This document shows, piece after piece, positions 26,417-34,976 of a stretch of DNA of 64,000 bases. Numbering within the stretch: position 1 is the stretch's first letter; each line of letters begins with the position of its first letter. The notes under the pieces are model-generated. The model ran no database searches and was not told where the DNA came from. It saw nothing but the letters and a program-made list of their open reading frames with translations. Source of the DNA: Streptomyces sp. NBC_01465 (GTDB taxonomy: Bacteria > Actinomycetota > Actinomycetes > Streptomycetales > Streptomycetaceae); NCBI RefSeq assembly GCF_036227325.1, contig NZ_CP109467.1:4030001-4094000 (forward strand), written 5' to 3'. The translations under genes were made by a program, and so were the position numbers.

Positions 26417-26638
26417 ATGGGCCTGGGAGGCTGCATTCTCCTGGTCACGGTCGGCGCGATCCTGACCTTCGCCACGGACTGGAAGGTCCAGAGCGTCAAT
26501 CTCGACGTGGTCGGACTGATCATGATGCTGGTCGGATTCATCGGCATCTGCGTCTACACGAGCGTGCTGCGCCGCCGCCGTCCGCCGGTCGCCACGCAGT
26601 CCACGCTGATCGAGGAGGAGCGTCGGCACGGCCTGTGA
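26417..26638 (+). CDS. small membrane protein, DUF6458-like
   Basis: 73 aa with two membrane helices (LGGCILLVTVGAILTFAT at 2-19 and VVGLIMMLVGFIGICVYTSV at about 31-50) and a basic, then acidic tail (RRRRPP ... EEERRHGL). This is the small two-helix family common in actinobacteria now called DUF6458. Its role is unknown. ATG 26417 follows GGAGGCG (26404-26410) at good distance. It lies behind the nested palindromes and 52 nt before the SARP gene in the same direction. Confidence 0.8.
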   Translation: MGLGGCILLVTVGAILTFATDWKVQSVNLDVVGLIMMLVGFIGICVYTSVLRRRRPPVATQSTLIEEERRHGL

Positions 26639-26690
26639 CCCCCGCGTATCCTCGATCTCCGGGGAACAGGGGATCAAAGAGGAGTCATCG

Positions 26691-29336
26691 GTGGAGTTCC
26701 GGCTGCTGGGTTCGGTCGCCGTGGCGACCGAGAACGGTGACATACCCCTCGGGCCCGCCAAACGCTCCAGCCTCCTCGCGATGCTCCTGCTGCGGCCCAA
26801 CACGGCGGTGAAGGTCGAGCAGTTGACCGCCGCCCTCTGGGAGGACGAGCCGCCGACCCACTCGAAGACCGTTCTGCAGGGCCACGTCTCGCGCCTCCGC
26901 GCACTGCTCGCCGAGCACGGCGCGGAGGCGTACGGGGTCGAACTCGCCACCCAGGGCTCCGCGTACATCCTGCGCATGCCCGAATCGCTGGTCGACGCCC
27001 ACCGCTTCGAGGAGCTCGTCGCGCTCGCCCGGGTGCAGCGCCAGCCCGCCGACGCCGTTCAGATGCTGCGCGAGGCGCTCTCCGTCTGGCAGGGGCCCGC
27101 GCTCACCGGCACCGTGCAGAGCCGGCCACTGGAGGCCGCGGCGAACGGTCTCGAGGAGCTGCGGCTGGCTTCCGTGGAAGCCCTCGCCGCCGCGTACGGG
27201 CAGCTCGGCGAGCATGCGCGGGCCGCCGCCGTGCTCCGTACGGAATCCGTCACGCATCCGCTGCGCGAGTCCCTGGCGGCAGCCCTGATGCTGGCGCTCG
27301 GGCGGTCGGGGCGGCAGTCGGACGCCATGGACTGGTACCACCGCACCCGGCGCCTCCTCGCCGAGGAGCTCGGGGTCGACCCGGGCGAGACACTCAGCGA
27401 GGCGTACGCGACGATCCTGCGCGCCGCCGAACCGGCCACGGAGAAGCGCCCGGCCCCCGCCGCCGAGGCCCCCGTCCCCGAACTGCTGCCCCGCCCGCCG
27501 CGCGGCTTCACCGGGCGCGGAGACGAACTGGCCGTCCTGGCACGGGCGGTGGCGGGCGGGGACGCGCCCGTCGCTCTGGTCACCGGACCCGCCGGGGTCG
27601 GCAAGTCCGCGTTCGCCGTGCACTGGGCGCACGAGCGGCGCGCCGACTTCCCCGACGGGCGTCTCTTCGCCGACCTGCGCGGCTTCAGCGAGACGCAGGA
27701 GCCCGAATCGGCCGCCGTACTGCGGGAGTTCCTCGTCGCGCTCGGCACCCCGGCCCAGCGGATCCCGGAGCACGCCGACGCGATGGGCGCGCTCTTCCGC
27801 TCGCTCACCGCGGACCGCAGGCTCCTCGTCGTACTCGACAACGCCCGCTCCTCGGAGCAGGTGCGCCCGCTGCTGCCCGGCGGCGACCACTGCGCGACGC
27901 TGATCACCAGCCGCGACCGGCTCGGCGGGCTCATCGCCTCCGACGCGGCCCGTCCGGTGCCGCTCGGGCACCTTCCGGCGGCCGATGCCACCCGGCTCCT
28001 CGCCGCCGTACTGGGCGAGGAGCGCGTCGCCGCCGAGCCTGCCGCGGCCCTGCAGCTGGCCGCGCTCTGCGACGGGCTGCCGCTCGCGCTGCGCGTGACC
28101 GCGGCCCGGCTGGCCGAGCGTCCGCAGTGGACGCTGGAGGCGATGGCCGGTGAACTGGCATGCGAACAGGGCAGGTTGGCGCTCCTGGACATCGAGGACA
28201 CCGGGGTCTCGGCGGCCCTGGGCCTCACCGTGCAGCAGCTGCCCGAGTCCGCCGCCCGGATGTTCCGCGCGATCGGACTGCACACCGGGCCCGACCTGGA
28301 CCGGTTCGCGGCGGGCGCACTCGCCGGGACCTCCCCCGCGCAGGCCTCCGCCGCCCTGGACCGCCTCGCCGCCGCGCATCTGCTCACCGAGTCGGTGCCC
28401 GGCCGCTGGACGCCGCACGATCTCGTACGCCTCTACGCCCGCTCCCTCGCGCCGCAGGCCGACCCCGAGGGCCTCCCGCGCCTCCTCGACCACTACCTGC
28501 ACACCGGTCTCGCGGCCGACGCCGCCGCCGAACCCGGCTCCCAGCCCTGCTGCACGCTGCCCGCCGACGCCCGACGGCCCGCCGCGACAAGGGAGTTCGA
28601 GGACCGGTCGGCCGCGCTCGCCTGGTACGAGGCCGAACGAGCGGCGTTGGAAGGAGCAGTCGCCGCAGCCGTCTCCCTCGGCCTGCACGACCGGGCCTGG
28701 CGGCTCGCCCTGCTGCAGTGGCCGCTGATCCTGTGGCGCATCCGCGACGGCTGGACGCCGCTCCTGAGCACCGGGCTCGACTCGGCCGTGCAGGAGGGCG
28801 ACGCGGACGCGCAGTCGCGGGCGCGGGCGCTGCTGGGGTGGGTGCTGCACGAGGAGGGCAGGGACGCGGAAGCCCTCGTACATCTGGAGCAGGCACCGGA
28901 GTTGGCCGCGCAGGCGGGCGATGTGGTCAGTGAGGCCGTCGCGTACGTCAATCTCGCGGTCGTCCTGGACGGCACGGGCGAACACGAGCGCGCCGGGCTG
29001 CTGATGTCGCACGCGGTCTCGCTCGCGGTACAGACGGGGCATCCGGCGACGCAGGTGCTGACGCTGCAGCATCTGGCGCGGCACTGTCTGAAGACGCAGG
29101 CGTACGAGGCGGCGCTCACGCATGTTCTTCGCGCGGATGAACTCCTGCCGCCCGACGCGGTGATCGGTCAGGTCCAGCTGAGGATCGCGCGCGGGCAGGC
29201 GCTGGCCGGTGTCGGACGGCCGGAAGAGGCCGCTGACCAGCTGAGACAGGCGATACGGGGAGCCGAGTCGGCCGGTTTCACCGAGGGTGTGGCGGAGGCC
29301 ACAGACCTGCTGTCGCGGCTGCCAGCGGATCGTTAG
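26691..29336 (+). CDS. AfsR-like SARP regulator with BTAD, NB-ARC and TPR domains
   Basis: 881 aa. N-terminal OmpR-type winged HTH at about 1-90 (RLLGSVAVATENG, SKTVLQGHVSRLRALL), bacterial transcriptional activation domain at about 97-240 (DAHRFEELVALAR, then LAEELGVDPGETL), NB-ARC ATPase from about 265 with Walker A GPAGVGKS near residue 300 and Walker B LLVVLDN near 383, then helical TPR-like repeats to the end. AfsR-type proteins activate secondary metabolism genes by binding direct repeats phased at 11 bp near -35. Four such repeats lie at the end of this gene (29322-29365). GTG 26691 has AGAGGAG upstream. No biosynthetic cluster is adjacent, so it may be a global regulator. Confidence 0.93.
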   Translation: MEFRLLGSVAVATENGDIPLGPAKRSSLLAMLLLRPNTAVKVEQLTAALWEDEPPTHSKTVLQGHVSRLRALLAEHGAEAYGVELATQGSAYILRMPESLVDAHRFEELVALARVQRQPADAVQMLREALSVWQGPALTGTVQSRPLEAAANGLEELRLASVEALAAAYGQLGEHARAAAVLRTESVTHPLRESLAAALMLALGRSGRQSDAMDWYHRTRRLLAEELGVDPGETLSEAYATILRAAEPATEKRPAPAAEAPVPELLPRPPRGFTGRGDELAVLARAVAGGDAPVALVTGPAGVGKSAFAVHWAHERRADFPDGRLFADLRGFSETQEPESAAVLREFLVALGTPAQRIPEHADAMGALFRSLTADRRLLVVLDNARSSEQVRPLLPGGDHCATLITSRDRLGGLIASDAARPVPLGHLPAADATRLLAAVLGEERVAAEPAAALQLAALCDGLPLALRVTAARLAERPQWTLEAMAGELACEQGRLALLDIEDTGVSAALGLTVQQLPESAARMFRAIGLHTGPDLDRFAAGALAGTSPAQASAALDRLAAAHLLTESVPGRWTPHDLVRLYARSLAPQADPEGLPRLLDHYLHTGLAADAAAEPGSQPCCTLPADARRPAATREFEDRSAALAWYEAERAALEGAVAAAVSLGLHDRAWRLALLQWPLILWRIRDGWTPLLSTGLDSAVQEGDADAQSRARALLGWVLHEEGRDAEALVHLEQAPELAAQAGDVVSEAVAYVNLAVVLDGTGEHERAGLLMSHAVSLAVQTGHPATQVLTLQHLARHCLKTQAYEAALTHVLRADELLPPDAVIGQVQLRIARGQALAGVGRPEEAADQLRQAIRGAESAGFTEGVAEATDLLSRLPADR

Positions 29337-29365
29337 CGGAACGCAAGCGGGACGGCAGCGCGGCC
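29322..29365 (+). promoter_or_regulatory. four 11-bp-phased direct repeats, likely SARP operator
   Basis: CCAGCGGATCG, TTAGCGGAACG, CAAGCGGGACG, GCAGCGCGGCC follow one another without gap; AGCGG starts at 29324, 29335, 29346 and AGCGC at 29357. SARP activators bind such 11-bp phased heptamers just upstream of -10. A possible -10 (TAGTCA, 29376-29381) lies 11 bp after the last copy. The array overlaps the stop codon of the SARP gene and precedes the DUF4232 gene start by 64 bp. Binding by this SARP is inference. Confidence 0.6.
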
Positions 29366-29428
29366 CCAGAAGCTGTAGTCAACACCGAAAACGTGCACTG
29401 ACCGCAGTCGAAAACGGGGAGAACCACC

Positions 29429-30124
29429 GTGCGTACCTACCGCAAGAACACCGTCCTGGCCGTCGCCGCCGTCGCCGCCCTCTCGCTCGGCCTGACCGCC
29501 TGCGGCGGCAGCGACTCCGGCACCAAGGACGCGGGCAGCGCGACCGCCTCACAGACCGCCACCACGAACGACGGCGCGTCGAAGCAGACTTCGGGCGGTA
29601 CGGACGACACCTCGACCGGCAAGGCGGCGGACCAGGCCTCGTCGAAGAGCAAGGGCTCGACGACGGGCGGCACCACCGGCGGCGGCACGACCTCGACGGC
29701 GAAGACCCCCGAGTGCCAGGTCGGCGCCCTCACGTACTCGACCGAGCACAAGAACGCGGGCAAGCAGGGCGACCACATCCTGATCACGGCGACCAACAAC
29801 ACCGGCTCCTCCTGCACCCTGCAGAAGTTCCCGATCATCACCCCGGGCGCCGCCAACGGCGACGTACCGCACTCGAAGAAGGACTCGCAGCCCGCGCAGC
29901 CGCTGACCCTGAAGGCGGGCAGCCACGTCTACGCGGCGCTGGAGCTCTTCCCCGAGGGCACGAGCGACCTGAGCTTCAGCTCGATCCGCATGTCGCTCTA
30001 CATGAACAACGTGGACGACTCGGCGAAGCTCGTCACCCTCAACACCGGCAAGGCGTACTACGCCGACTCCGCCGACGGCATCGAGGTCTACTCCTGGAAC
30101 CCGGTCAAGCCCTTCGACTTCTGA
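29429..30124 (+). CDS. DUF4232 lipoprotein
   Basis: 231 aa. Lipoprotein signal with lipobox LGLTACG (Cys about residue 26), a Ser/Thr/Gly-rich linker (about 28-90), then a DUF4232 domain (about 92-228) with its typical features: CQVGALTYSTEHKN, TNNTGSSCTLQKFPII and a C-terminal strand pair. Exposed on the outer face of the membrane; function unknown. GTG 29429 has GGGGAG upstream. The likely SARP-type repeats directly upstream suggest control by the regulator encoded before it. It is convergent with the NHL/thioredoxin gene, sharing a compact terminator. Confidence 0.88.
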   Translation: MRTYRKNTVLAVAAVAALSLGLTACGGSDSGTKDAGSATASQTATTNDGASKQTSGGTDDTSTGKAADQASSKSKGSTTGGTTGGGTTSTAKTPECQVGALTYSTEHKNAGKQGDHILITATNNTGSSCTLQKFPIITPGAANGDVPHSKKDSQPAQPLTLKAGSHVYAALELFPEGTSDLSFSSIRMSLYMNNVDDSAKLVTLNTGKAYYADSADGIEVYSWNPVKPFDF

Positions 30125-30140
30125 TCCCGCCCGGGATCAG
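30121..30140. terminator. bidirectional terminator containing both stop codons
   Basis: CTGATCCC (30121-30128), loop GCCC, GGGATCAG (30133-30140). The TGA stops of both convergent genes (30122-30124 and, on the other strand, 30139-30137) lie within the stem. Confidence 0.65.
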
Positions 30141-31927
30141 CCGTCCATCCCGGCCAGCACCAGCGGCAGCCGTGTCACCCCGTCCGCACTCACGCGGACG
30201 GGGACGCCCCAGTCCTGCTGGTGCATGTGGCAGGCCGGGTACTCGTTCTCCGGGTCGTCGTCGCAGGACGCGGCCATCGCGGAGACGTGCAGAACGCCCT
30301 CGGTGATGTCGGGGTTGAGCTCCAGGGTGCGGGCGAGGTCGGTGTCCGTACCCTCGCCCGCGAGCAGCAGCTCCGGCGGGGTCGAGGAGACGAGCAGCCG
30401 GGTCGAGGGGCCGTAGCGGGTGTCGAGCTTCTGCCCGGCGGGCGCCTGGAAGATGACGTCCAACTCCAGCTTCCCCGGGGCGACATCGGTCGCCGCGCGC
30501 TGGGTGCGGTGGGCGACGGATTCGACCCGTACCGCCTCCTCGGGCAGCCGCAGCCGGGTCAGCCGGTGGCGCGCGGACTCCACGACCACGATGTCGTCGC
30601 CGACGAGGACCGCGTCGGACGGCTCCCTCAAGTCCGTTGCGAGCGTGGTGACTTCACCTGTCGCGGGGTCGAAGCGCCGCAGCGCGTGGTTGTACGTGTC
30701 CGAGACCGCGACCGAGCCGTCGGGCAGCGCCGTGACACCCAGCGGGTGCTGGAGCAGCGCCTGGTCGGCCGCCCCGTCCCGGTGCCCGAAGTCGAAGAGG
30801 CCCTTGCCGACGGCTGTGTGCACGGCCCCGTCCAGATCGACGAAGCGCAGCGAGGACGTCTCGGAGTCGGCGACCCAGAGCCGGTCCTCGGTCGCCTCGA
30901 GACCGGAGGGCTGGGCGAACCAGGCCTCGGCGCCGGGCCCGTCGACCAGCCCCTCGTTCGTCGTCCCGGCCGCGACCTCGACGGTCCCGCTCTCGGGGTC
31001 GTACGTCCACAACTGGTGCACGCCGGCCATCGCGATCCACAGCCGCCCGCCGAACCAGGCGACGTCCCAGGGCGAGGAGAGCGCGACGTCCAGGGCGGGC
31101 CCGGAGGTGGGCGCCCCCTGCCACCACTGCTTGCCGGTGCCCGCGACGAGCGCGATGTCGCCGGTGGCCGGGTCGTAGGTGCGGATGGCGTGGTTCACGG
31201 TGTCGGCGACGGCGATCTTCCCGTCGGGCAGCAGCGCGAGCCCCTGCGGCTCGTTGAAGACCCCTTCGCCGCCGATGCGCCGTACGACGGTCTCCCCGTC
31301 GGCGGCCATCTCGACGAGCTGGTGCCGGGTCGAGTCGGAGATCAGGAAGTTCCCGTTCTCAAGGAGCAGCGCCTTGCCGGGAAACCGCAGATCGGTGGCG
31401 ACGGGCTCGGGCGCGACGTACGGCCCGTCGCCCCGCCGCAGCGTCCCCTTCGCCCCGTGCTCGGCCTCCAGCTCCTCGACGAGCTTCTCGATGGCGTGCG
31501 CATGCCCCTCGCCGGCGTGCTGCGCGACGACGTACCCCTCGGGGTCGACGACGACGAGCGTGGGCCAGGCGCGGACCGCGTACTGCTTCCAGGTGGTGAG
31601 CTCGGGGTCGTCGAGGACCGGGTGGTGCACGTTGTAGCGCTCGACCGCGTCGACAACCGCGGCGTGCTCGGCCTCGTGCACGAACTTCGGGGAGTGGACG
31701 CCGATGATCACGACGGTGTCGCTGTGCTTCTGCTCCAGCTCGCGCAGCTCGTCGAGGACGTGCAGGCAGTTGATGCAGCAGAAGGTCCAGAAGTCGAGGA
31801 TGACGATGCGTCCGCGCAGGTCGGCGAGGGTGTAGCTCTTGTCCCCGGTGTTCAGCCAGCCACCCTTGCCGACGAGCTCGGGGGCGCGGACACGGGTACG
31901 GCGGGGGGCGGGAGTCACATCGTTCAT
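30137..31927 (-). CDS. NHL-repeat thioredoxin-like protein
   Basis: 596 aa. Thioredoxin-like domain at about 15-150 with the redox motif in FWTFCCINCLHVLDEL (CCINC, about 48-52), like TlpA/AhpC-type folds. It is followed by NHL/beta-propeller repeats at about 165-480 (LLPDGKIAVADTVNHAIRTY and LPDGSVAVSDTYNHALRRF are typical blades) and a C-terminal domain. No signal peptide is visible, so it is cytoplasmic or exported by another route. Related fusions exist in animals (NHLRC2) and many bacteria; the role is unproven but thiol redox is likely. ATG 31927; divergent from the LURP-one-like gene. Confidence 0.92.
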   Translation of the reverse strand: MNDVTPAPRRTRVRAPELVGKGGWLNTGDKSYTLADLRGRIVILDFWTFCCINCLHVLDELRELEQKHSDTVVIIGVHSPKFVHEAEHAAVVDAVERYNVHHPVLDDPELTTWKQYAVRAWPTLVVVDPEGYVVAQHAGEGHAHAIEKLVEELEAEHGAKGTLRRGDGPYVAPEPVATDLRFPGKALLLENGNFLISDSTRHQLVEMAADGETVVRRIGGEGVFNEPQGLALLPDGKIAVADTVNHAIRTYDPATGDIALVAGTGKQWWQGAPTSGPALDVALSSPWDVAWFGGRLWIAMAGVHQLWTYDPESGTVEVAAGTTNEGLVDGPGAEAWFAQPSGLEATEDRLWVADSETSSLRFVDLDGAVHTAVGKGLFDFGHRDGAADQALLQHPLGVTALPDGSVAVSDTYNHALRRFDPATGEVTTLATDLREPSDAVLVGDDIVVVESARHRLTRLRLPEEAVRVESVAHRTQRAATDVAPGKLELDVIFQAPAGQKLDTRYGPSTRLLVSSTPPELLLAGEGTDTDLARTLELNPDITEGVLHVSAMAASCDDDPENEYPACHMHQQDWGVPVRVSADGVTRLPLVLAGMDG

Positions 31928-32002
31928 GCTTCAAGCTTGCCACTAGCCCGGAACGGTCGTGCGTCTGGTGCGAACCGCCCCCCAGGGGGTAGGCCTGCCC
32001 CT

Positions 32003-32512
32003 ATGAAATTCCTCGTGCGCGACAAGATCTTCGACATCGGTGACGACTACTGGATCGAAGACCAGAACGGTGACAAGGCCTTCTTCGTCGACGGCAAGGT
32101 CATGCGGATCCGGGACACCCTGGAGATCAAGGACCGGTCGGGGCGGTCCCTGATCACCATCAAGGAGAAGATGCTCTCCATCCGGGACGCGATGACCCTC
32201 GAACGGGACGACGAGGAGCTCGCGACCATCCGGAAGAAGAAGTTCTCGCTGCTGCGCGACCACTACCGCGTGAAGCTCAACGAGGGCACCGAGCTCGACG
32301 TCAGCGGGAAGATCTTCGACCGTGAGTTCAAGATCGAGTACGACGACGAGCTGCTGGCCCTCGTCTCGCGCAAGTGGTTCCGGGTCCGCGAGACGTACGC
32401 CGTGGACGTGGTCCGGGAGGACGCGGACATCGCGCTGATGATCGCCGTCGCGGTCTGCGTGATCCACATGGCGGAGAAGGAGGACGGGCGCGTCGGCCAC
32501 GGCGAGGGCTGA
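32003..32512 (+). CDS. LURP-one-related/scramblase-like protein
   Basis: 169 aa, one Tubby-like beta-barrel domain of the LOR/scramblase family (YxjI-like): the N-terminus KFLVRDKIFDIGDDYWIED and internal repeats such as FDIGDDYWI, KVMRIRDTLEIKD and KEKMLSIRDAM are typical. A hydrophobic helix near the C-terminus (ADIALMIAVAVCVIHMA) fills the barrel as in phospholipid scramblases. Function in bacteria is unknown. Start ATG 32003; no clear ribosome site. It is divergent from the NHL gene and 115 nt before the secreted paralogue cluster. Confidence 0.85.
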   Translation: MKFLVRDKIFDIGDDYWIEDQNGDKAFFVDGKVMRIRDTLEIKDRSGRSLITIKEKMLSIRDAMTLERDDEELATIRKKKFSLLRDHYRVKLNEGTELDVSGKIFDREFKIEYDDELLALVSRKWFRVRETYAVDVVREDADIALMIAVAVCVIHMAEKEDGRVGHGEG

Positions 32513-32627
32513 GTGCCGGGGCTGACCCGGATGGCACCCACCACGTGCGCTTCACTCTGCGCAATGCTCCGATTACGGACAGTGGCCGACTCATCGGCCG
32601 ATCCCGTATTGGAAGGAGTGGGTGGCC

Positions 32628-33575
32628 ATGAGCAAGCGAAACGCATGGCGCACCACGGGTCTGCGTGCCGTCACGGCCGCTGGACTCGCACTGGCGACGG
32701 CCATCACGGCCGCAGGCGCCGCGCATTCTGCTTCGGCACCCATCACAGGCCCTGACAGCGGCGACTGGGGCACAGTCGTCGAAACCCCCGACGGCATCCA
32801 GTCCAACGCCTGGGTGGCCCGCGTCCAGGGCATCGGCAAGGTCGTCGACGCACGGCTCTTCGAGTCGGCCTACCCCGCCACCCCGACCGCCCCGGCGGAC
32901 CAGGCGGGCGGCAACGGCCTCATCAACCTGACCGTCGGCGGTGTCGGCCTCGGCAAGGCATCCGCCCTGTTCTCCCGCTCCCTCGGCAATGCTCTCCCGG
33001 CGACGATTTCGGGCAAGGAGACGGTGCCCGCCCCGGGCGTCGCCTACGCGGACGCCGGCGGCGCCTCGGTCGACGTCGGCATCCCGTACGTCGACAGCCC
33101 GACCGGCGGCACCCAGCTGTCCGCCATCGGCGTCCACGTCGACGCCATCCGGATCCACGCGATGTCCCGCCCGGGCAAGGCCCTGGAACTGGACGGCGGC
33201 GCCGCGCGCGGCTACATCTCGGTGCTCGGCAACCGGATCATCGACATCCCGTCGCTGTGGCCGGTCAACTTCGGCGCCCGCATCCCCGCCGACTACAGCC
33301 AGTCCCCGTTCGCCCTGGCCAGCACCAACGAGCAGGTGACGACGGACAACAAGGGCGTCCCGACCCTCGGCAAGGACGGGCACTACCAGTACGACCCGAA
33401 GGCGACCAGCGGTTACGTGACCGCCATCCACGCCAGCGTCCTCGGCCCGGAGGTGGCCGACGTCACCGTCGGACACGCCGCCGTCATCCGCGACCCCGCG
33501 AAGACGGACATGCTCGCTCCGAAGGTGCCCAAGCTGCCGACCTGGCTCGACAGCATCTTCGAGCCCAGGCCGTAA
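32628..33575 (+). CDS. secreted protein, paralogue A of a tandem family
   Basis: 315 aa. Signal peptide (LRAVTAAGLALATAITAAGA, cleavage near AHSASA), then a single extracellular domain I do not recognise by name. Landmarks: DWGTVVETPDGIQSNAWVAR, AYADAGGASVDVGIPYV, GYISVLGNRIIDIP and SGYVTAIHASVLG. No Cys in the mature part and no anchor. It is about two-thirds identical to the product at 34977 and more distantly related to that at 34015. ATG 32628 follows GGAAGGAG (32611-32618). It begins a cluster of four secreted products. It might belong to one of the choice-of-anchor families, but I cannot support a specific assignment. Confidence 0.75.
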   Translation: MSKRNAWRTTGLRAVTAAGLALATAITAAGAAHSASAPITGPDSGDWGTVVETPDGIQSNAWVARVQGIGKVVDARLFESAYPATPTAPADQAGGNGLINLTVGGVGLGKASALFSRSLGNALPATISGKETVPAPGVAYADAGGASVDVGIPYVDSPTGGTQLSAIGVHVDAIRIHAMSRPGKALELDGGAARGYISVLGNRIIDIPSLWPVNFGARIPADYSQSPFALASTNEQVTTDNKGVPTLGKDGHYQYDPKATSGYVTAIHASVLGPEVADVTVGHAAVIRDPAKTDMLAPKVPKLPTWLDSIFEPRP

Positions 33576-33594
33576 CCGCCTGAACCCGCAGCAC

Positions 33595-33644
33595 TTCCCG
33601 GCCGTGCCGCCGCGTCCGCACGTGCGCGTCGGCGCGGCCGGGAA
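33595..33644 (+). terminator. hairpin after secreted paralogue A
   Basis: TTCCCGGCCG (33595-33604) pairs with CGGCCGGGAA (33635-33644); the 30-nt interior is itself self-complementary (GCCGCCGCG against CGTCGGCG). Confidence 0.6.
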
Positions 33645-33677
33645 CCCCCGCCCCCGGTCCCCTCGAAGGGCACCCCC

Positions 33678-33968
33678 ATGCCGTTTTCGCTCCACCGCCC
33701 CTCCGCACGCCCCCTGGCCCTGGCGCTGGCCTCGGCCGCTCTCGTACTGACAGGACCGTCGTTCGCGGCCGCCGCCGAGCCGCCGCCTTTCCCGCCGCCC
33801 GGCGGGATCGAGACGACGGAGGAGGGCCTGCCGAAGGCCCCGGTCGAGGAGAAGACCCCCGACCAGTCCGACGGCCCCGCCTCCGGCGTCGAAAAGATCG
33901 TCCACGGCGCGTTCGACATCGCCGACGAGGCCTGGAAGTTCGCCTGGTCCTGGGTCCCGCACCGGTAA
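33678..33968 (+). CDS. small secreted protein of unknown function
   Basis: 96 aa with a clear signal peptide (RPLALALASAALVLTGPSFAAAA), a Pro-rich acidic middle (EPPPFPPPGGIETTEEGL, KAPVEEKTPDQS) and a C-terminal amphipathic helix rich in Trp (FDIADEAWKFAWSWVPHR). Mature length is about 65 residues. No Cys. ATG 33678 has GAAGGG 8 nt upstream. It lies between two members of a secreted paralogue family, 46 nt before the next. A partner or chaperone role for that family is a guess from location. Confidence 0.7.
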   Translation: MPFSLHRPSARPLALALASAALVLTGPSFAAAAEPPPFPPPGGIETTEEGLPKAPVEEKTPDQSDGPASGVEKIVHGAFDIADEAWKFAWSWVPHR

Positions 33969-34014
33969 CACGCAGCTCTCGCCCCGATCTCTCCGCACGA
34001 GGAGCACCTCTGCC

Positions 34015-34854
34015 ATGGCCGTACTGATCCCCGGCGCCGCCCGGATCGCACCACTCGTCGCGGCGGCTTTCCTCGCGGCGGTCCCCACCGCCGCCGCCAC
34101 TCCGGTCACCGCGTACGACGGCGACGAGCCGGGCAGCGCTGCCGCCCTCGGCTGGGGGACCGTCGTCCAGACCACCGAGTCCGGGCAGGCGGACGCCTGG
34201 CTGCTGCGGATCCTGGACCGCAACCGCAAGGCCGACATCCGCCTCGGCGAGGCGCACTACCCCGAACTGCCCGAGGCAGCGCAGGAGTTGAAGGCTGCGG
34301 ACGACAGCCAGCTGGAAATGACGTCGGGGAGCGAGGACTTCGGTTACGTCGCCCGCGTCCGCACCACCACCCTGCCCACCGCGGGCGGCGGCGCCCGCGC
34401 ACGCTCGCAGGCGGGCGAGGTCGCGTTCGGGCTGCCGTACGTGAAGAACCCCAAGGGCGGGGTCGCCCTGTCCCCGTTCGGGCTGATGCTGCAGGACGTC
34501 ACCGCGAGCGCCACCGCGCGCCCCGGCCTGCCCGTCGCGCTCAGGGCGTCCGTCAAGGACGGCTATCTGTCCGCCGACGGCAAGCGGCTGCACACCTTCG
34601 CCAAGGGCAAGCCCGTGCCGGTCAATCACGGCATGCGCGTACCGGCCGACCGCCGCAAGGCGCCGTGGCTGCTGGTGACGCTCAACGAGCAGATCACCAC
34701 CGACAGCCGCGGCGTGCCGACCTTCGACCCGACCGGCCGCTACCGGCCCGACCCGGCAGCGGCCAGCGGCTATGTGAACGCCGTGCATGTGACCGTCCTC
34801 GGCACCGAGCCGGTGGACCTGACGGTCGGCCATGCGGCGGCCCTGGGGCGGTAG
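34015..34854 (+). CDS. secreted protein, paralogue B of a tandem family (divergent)
   Basis: 279 aa. Signal peptide at 1-30 (PLVAAAFLAAVPTAAATPV), then the same unknown domain as its neighbours at 32628 and 34977, but strongly diverged. Shared landmarks are WGTVVQTTESGQADAWLLRI, FGLPYVKNPKGGVALSPFGL, LNEQITTDSRGVPTF and SGYVNAVHVTVLGTEPVDLT. The segment around 75-115 (EDFGYVARVRTTTLP, then GGGARARSQ) has no counterpart in the others. It starts at ATG 34015, behind GAGGAG (33998-34003), and is probably cotranscribed with the small secreted gene before it. Confidence 0.7.
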   Translation: MAVLIPGAARIAPLVAAAFLAAVPTAAATPVTAYDGDEPGSAAALGWGTVVQTTESGQADAWLLRILDRNRKADIRLGEAHYPELPEAAQELKAADDSQLEMTSGSEDFGYVARVRTTTLPTAGGGARARSQAGEVAFGLPYVKNPKGGVALSPFGLMLQDVTASATARPGLPVALRASVKDGYLSADGKRLHTFAKGKPVPVNHGMRVPADRRKAPWLLVTLNEQITTDSRGVPTFDPTGRYRPDPAAASGYVNAVHVTVLGTEPVDLTVGHAAALGR

Positions 34855-34976
34855 CGCCCCGGATGGGTGCCCCGACGTGCGAAGGTCGCACAGTGTAGCG
34901 AATGTATGACTATCAGTGGCCGAATGTCGTGGCCGCTGCCGTCTCCCCACCGTACGAATGGAAAGAGAGGGTGGTC

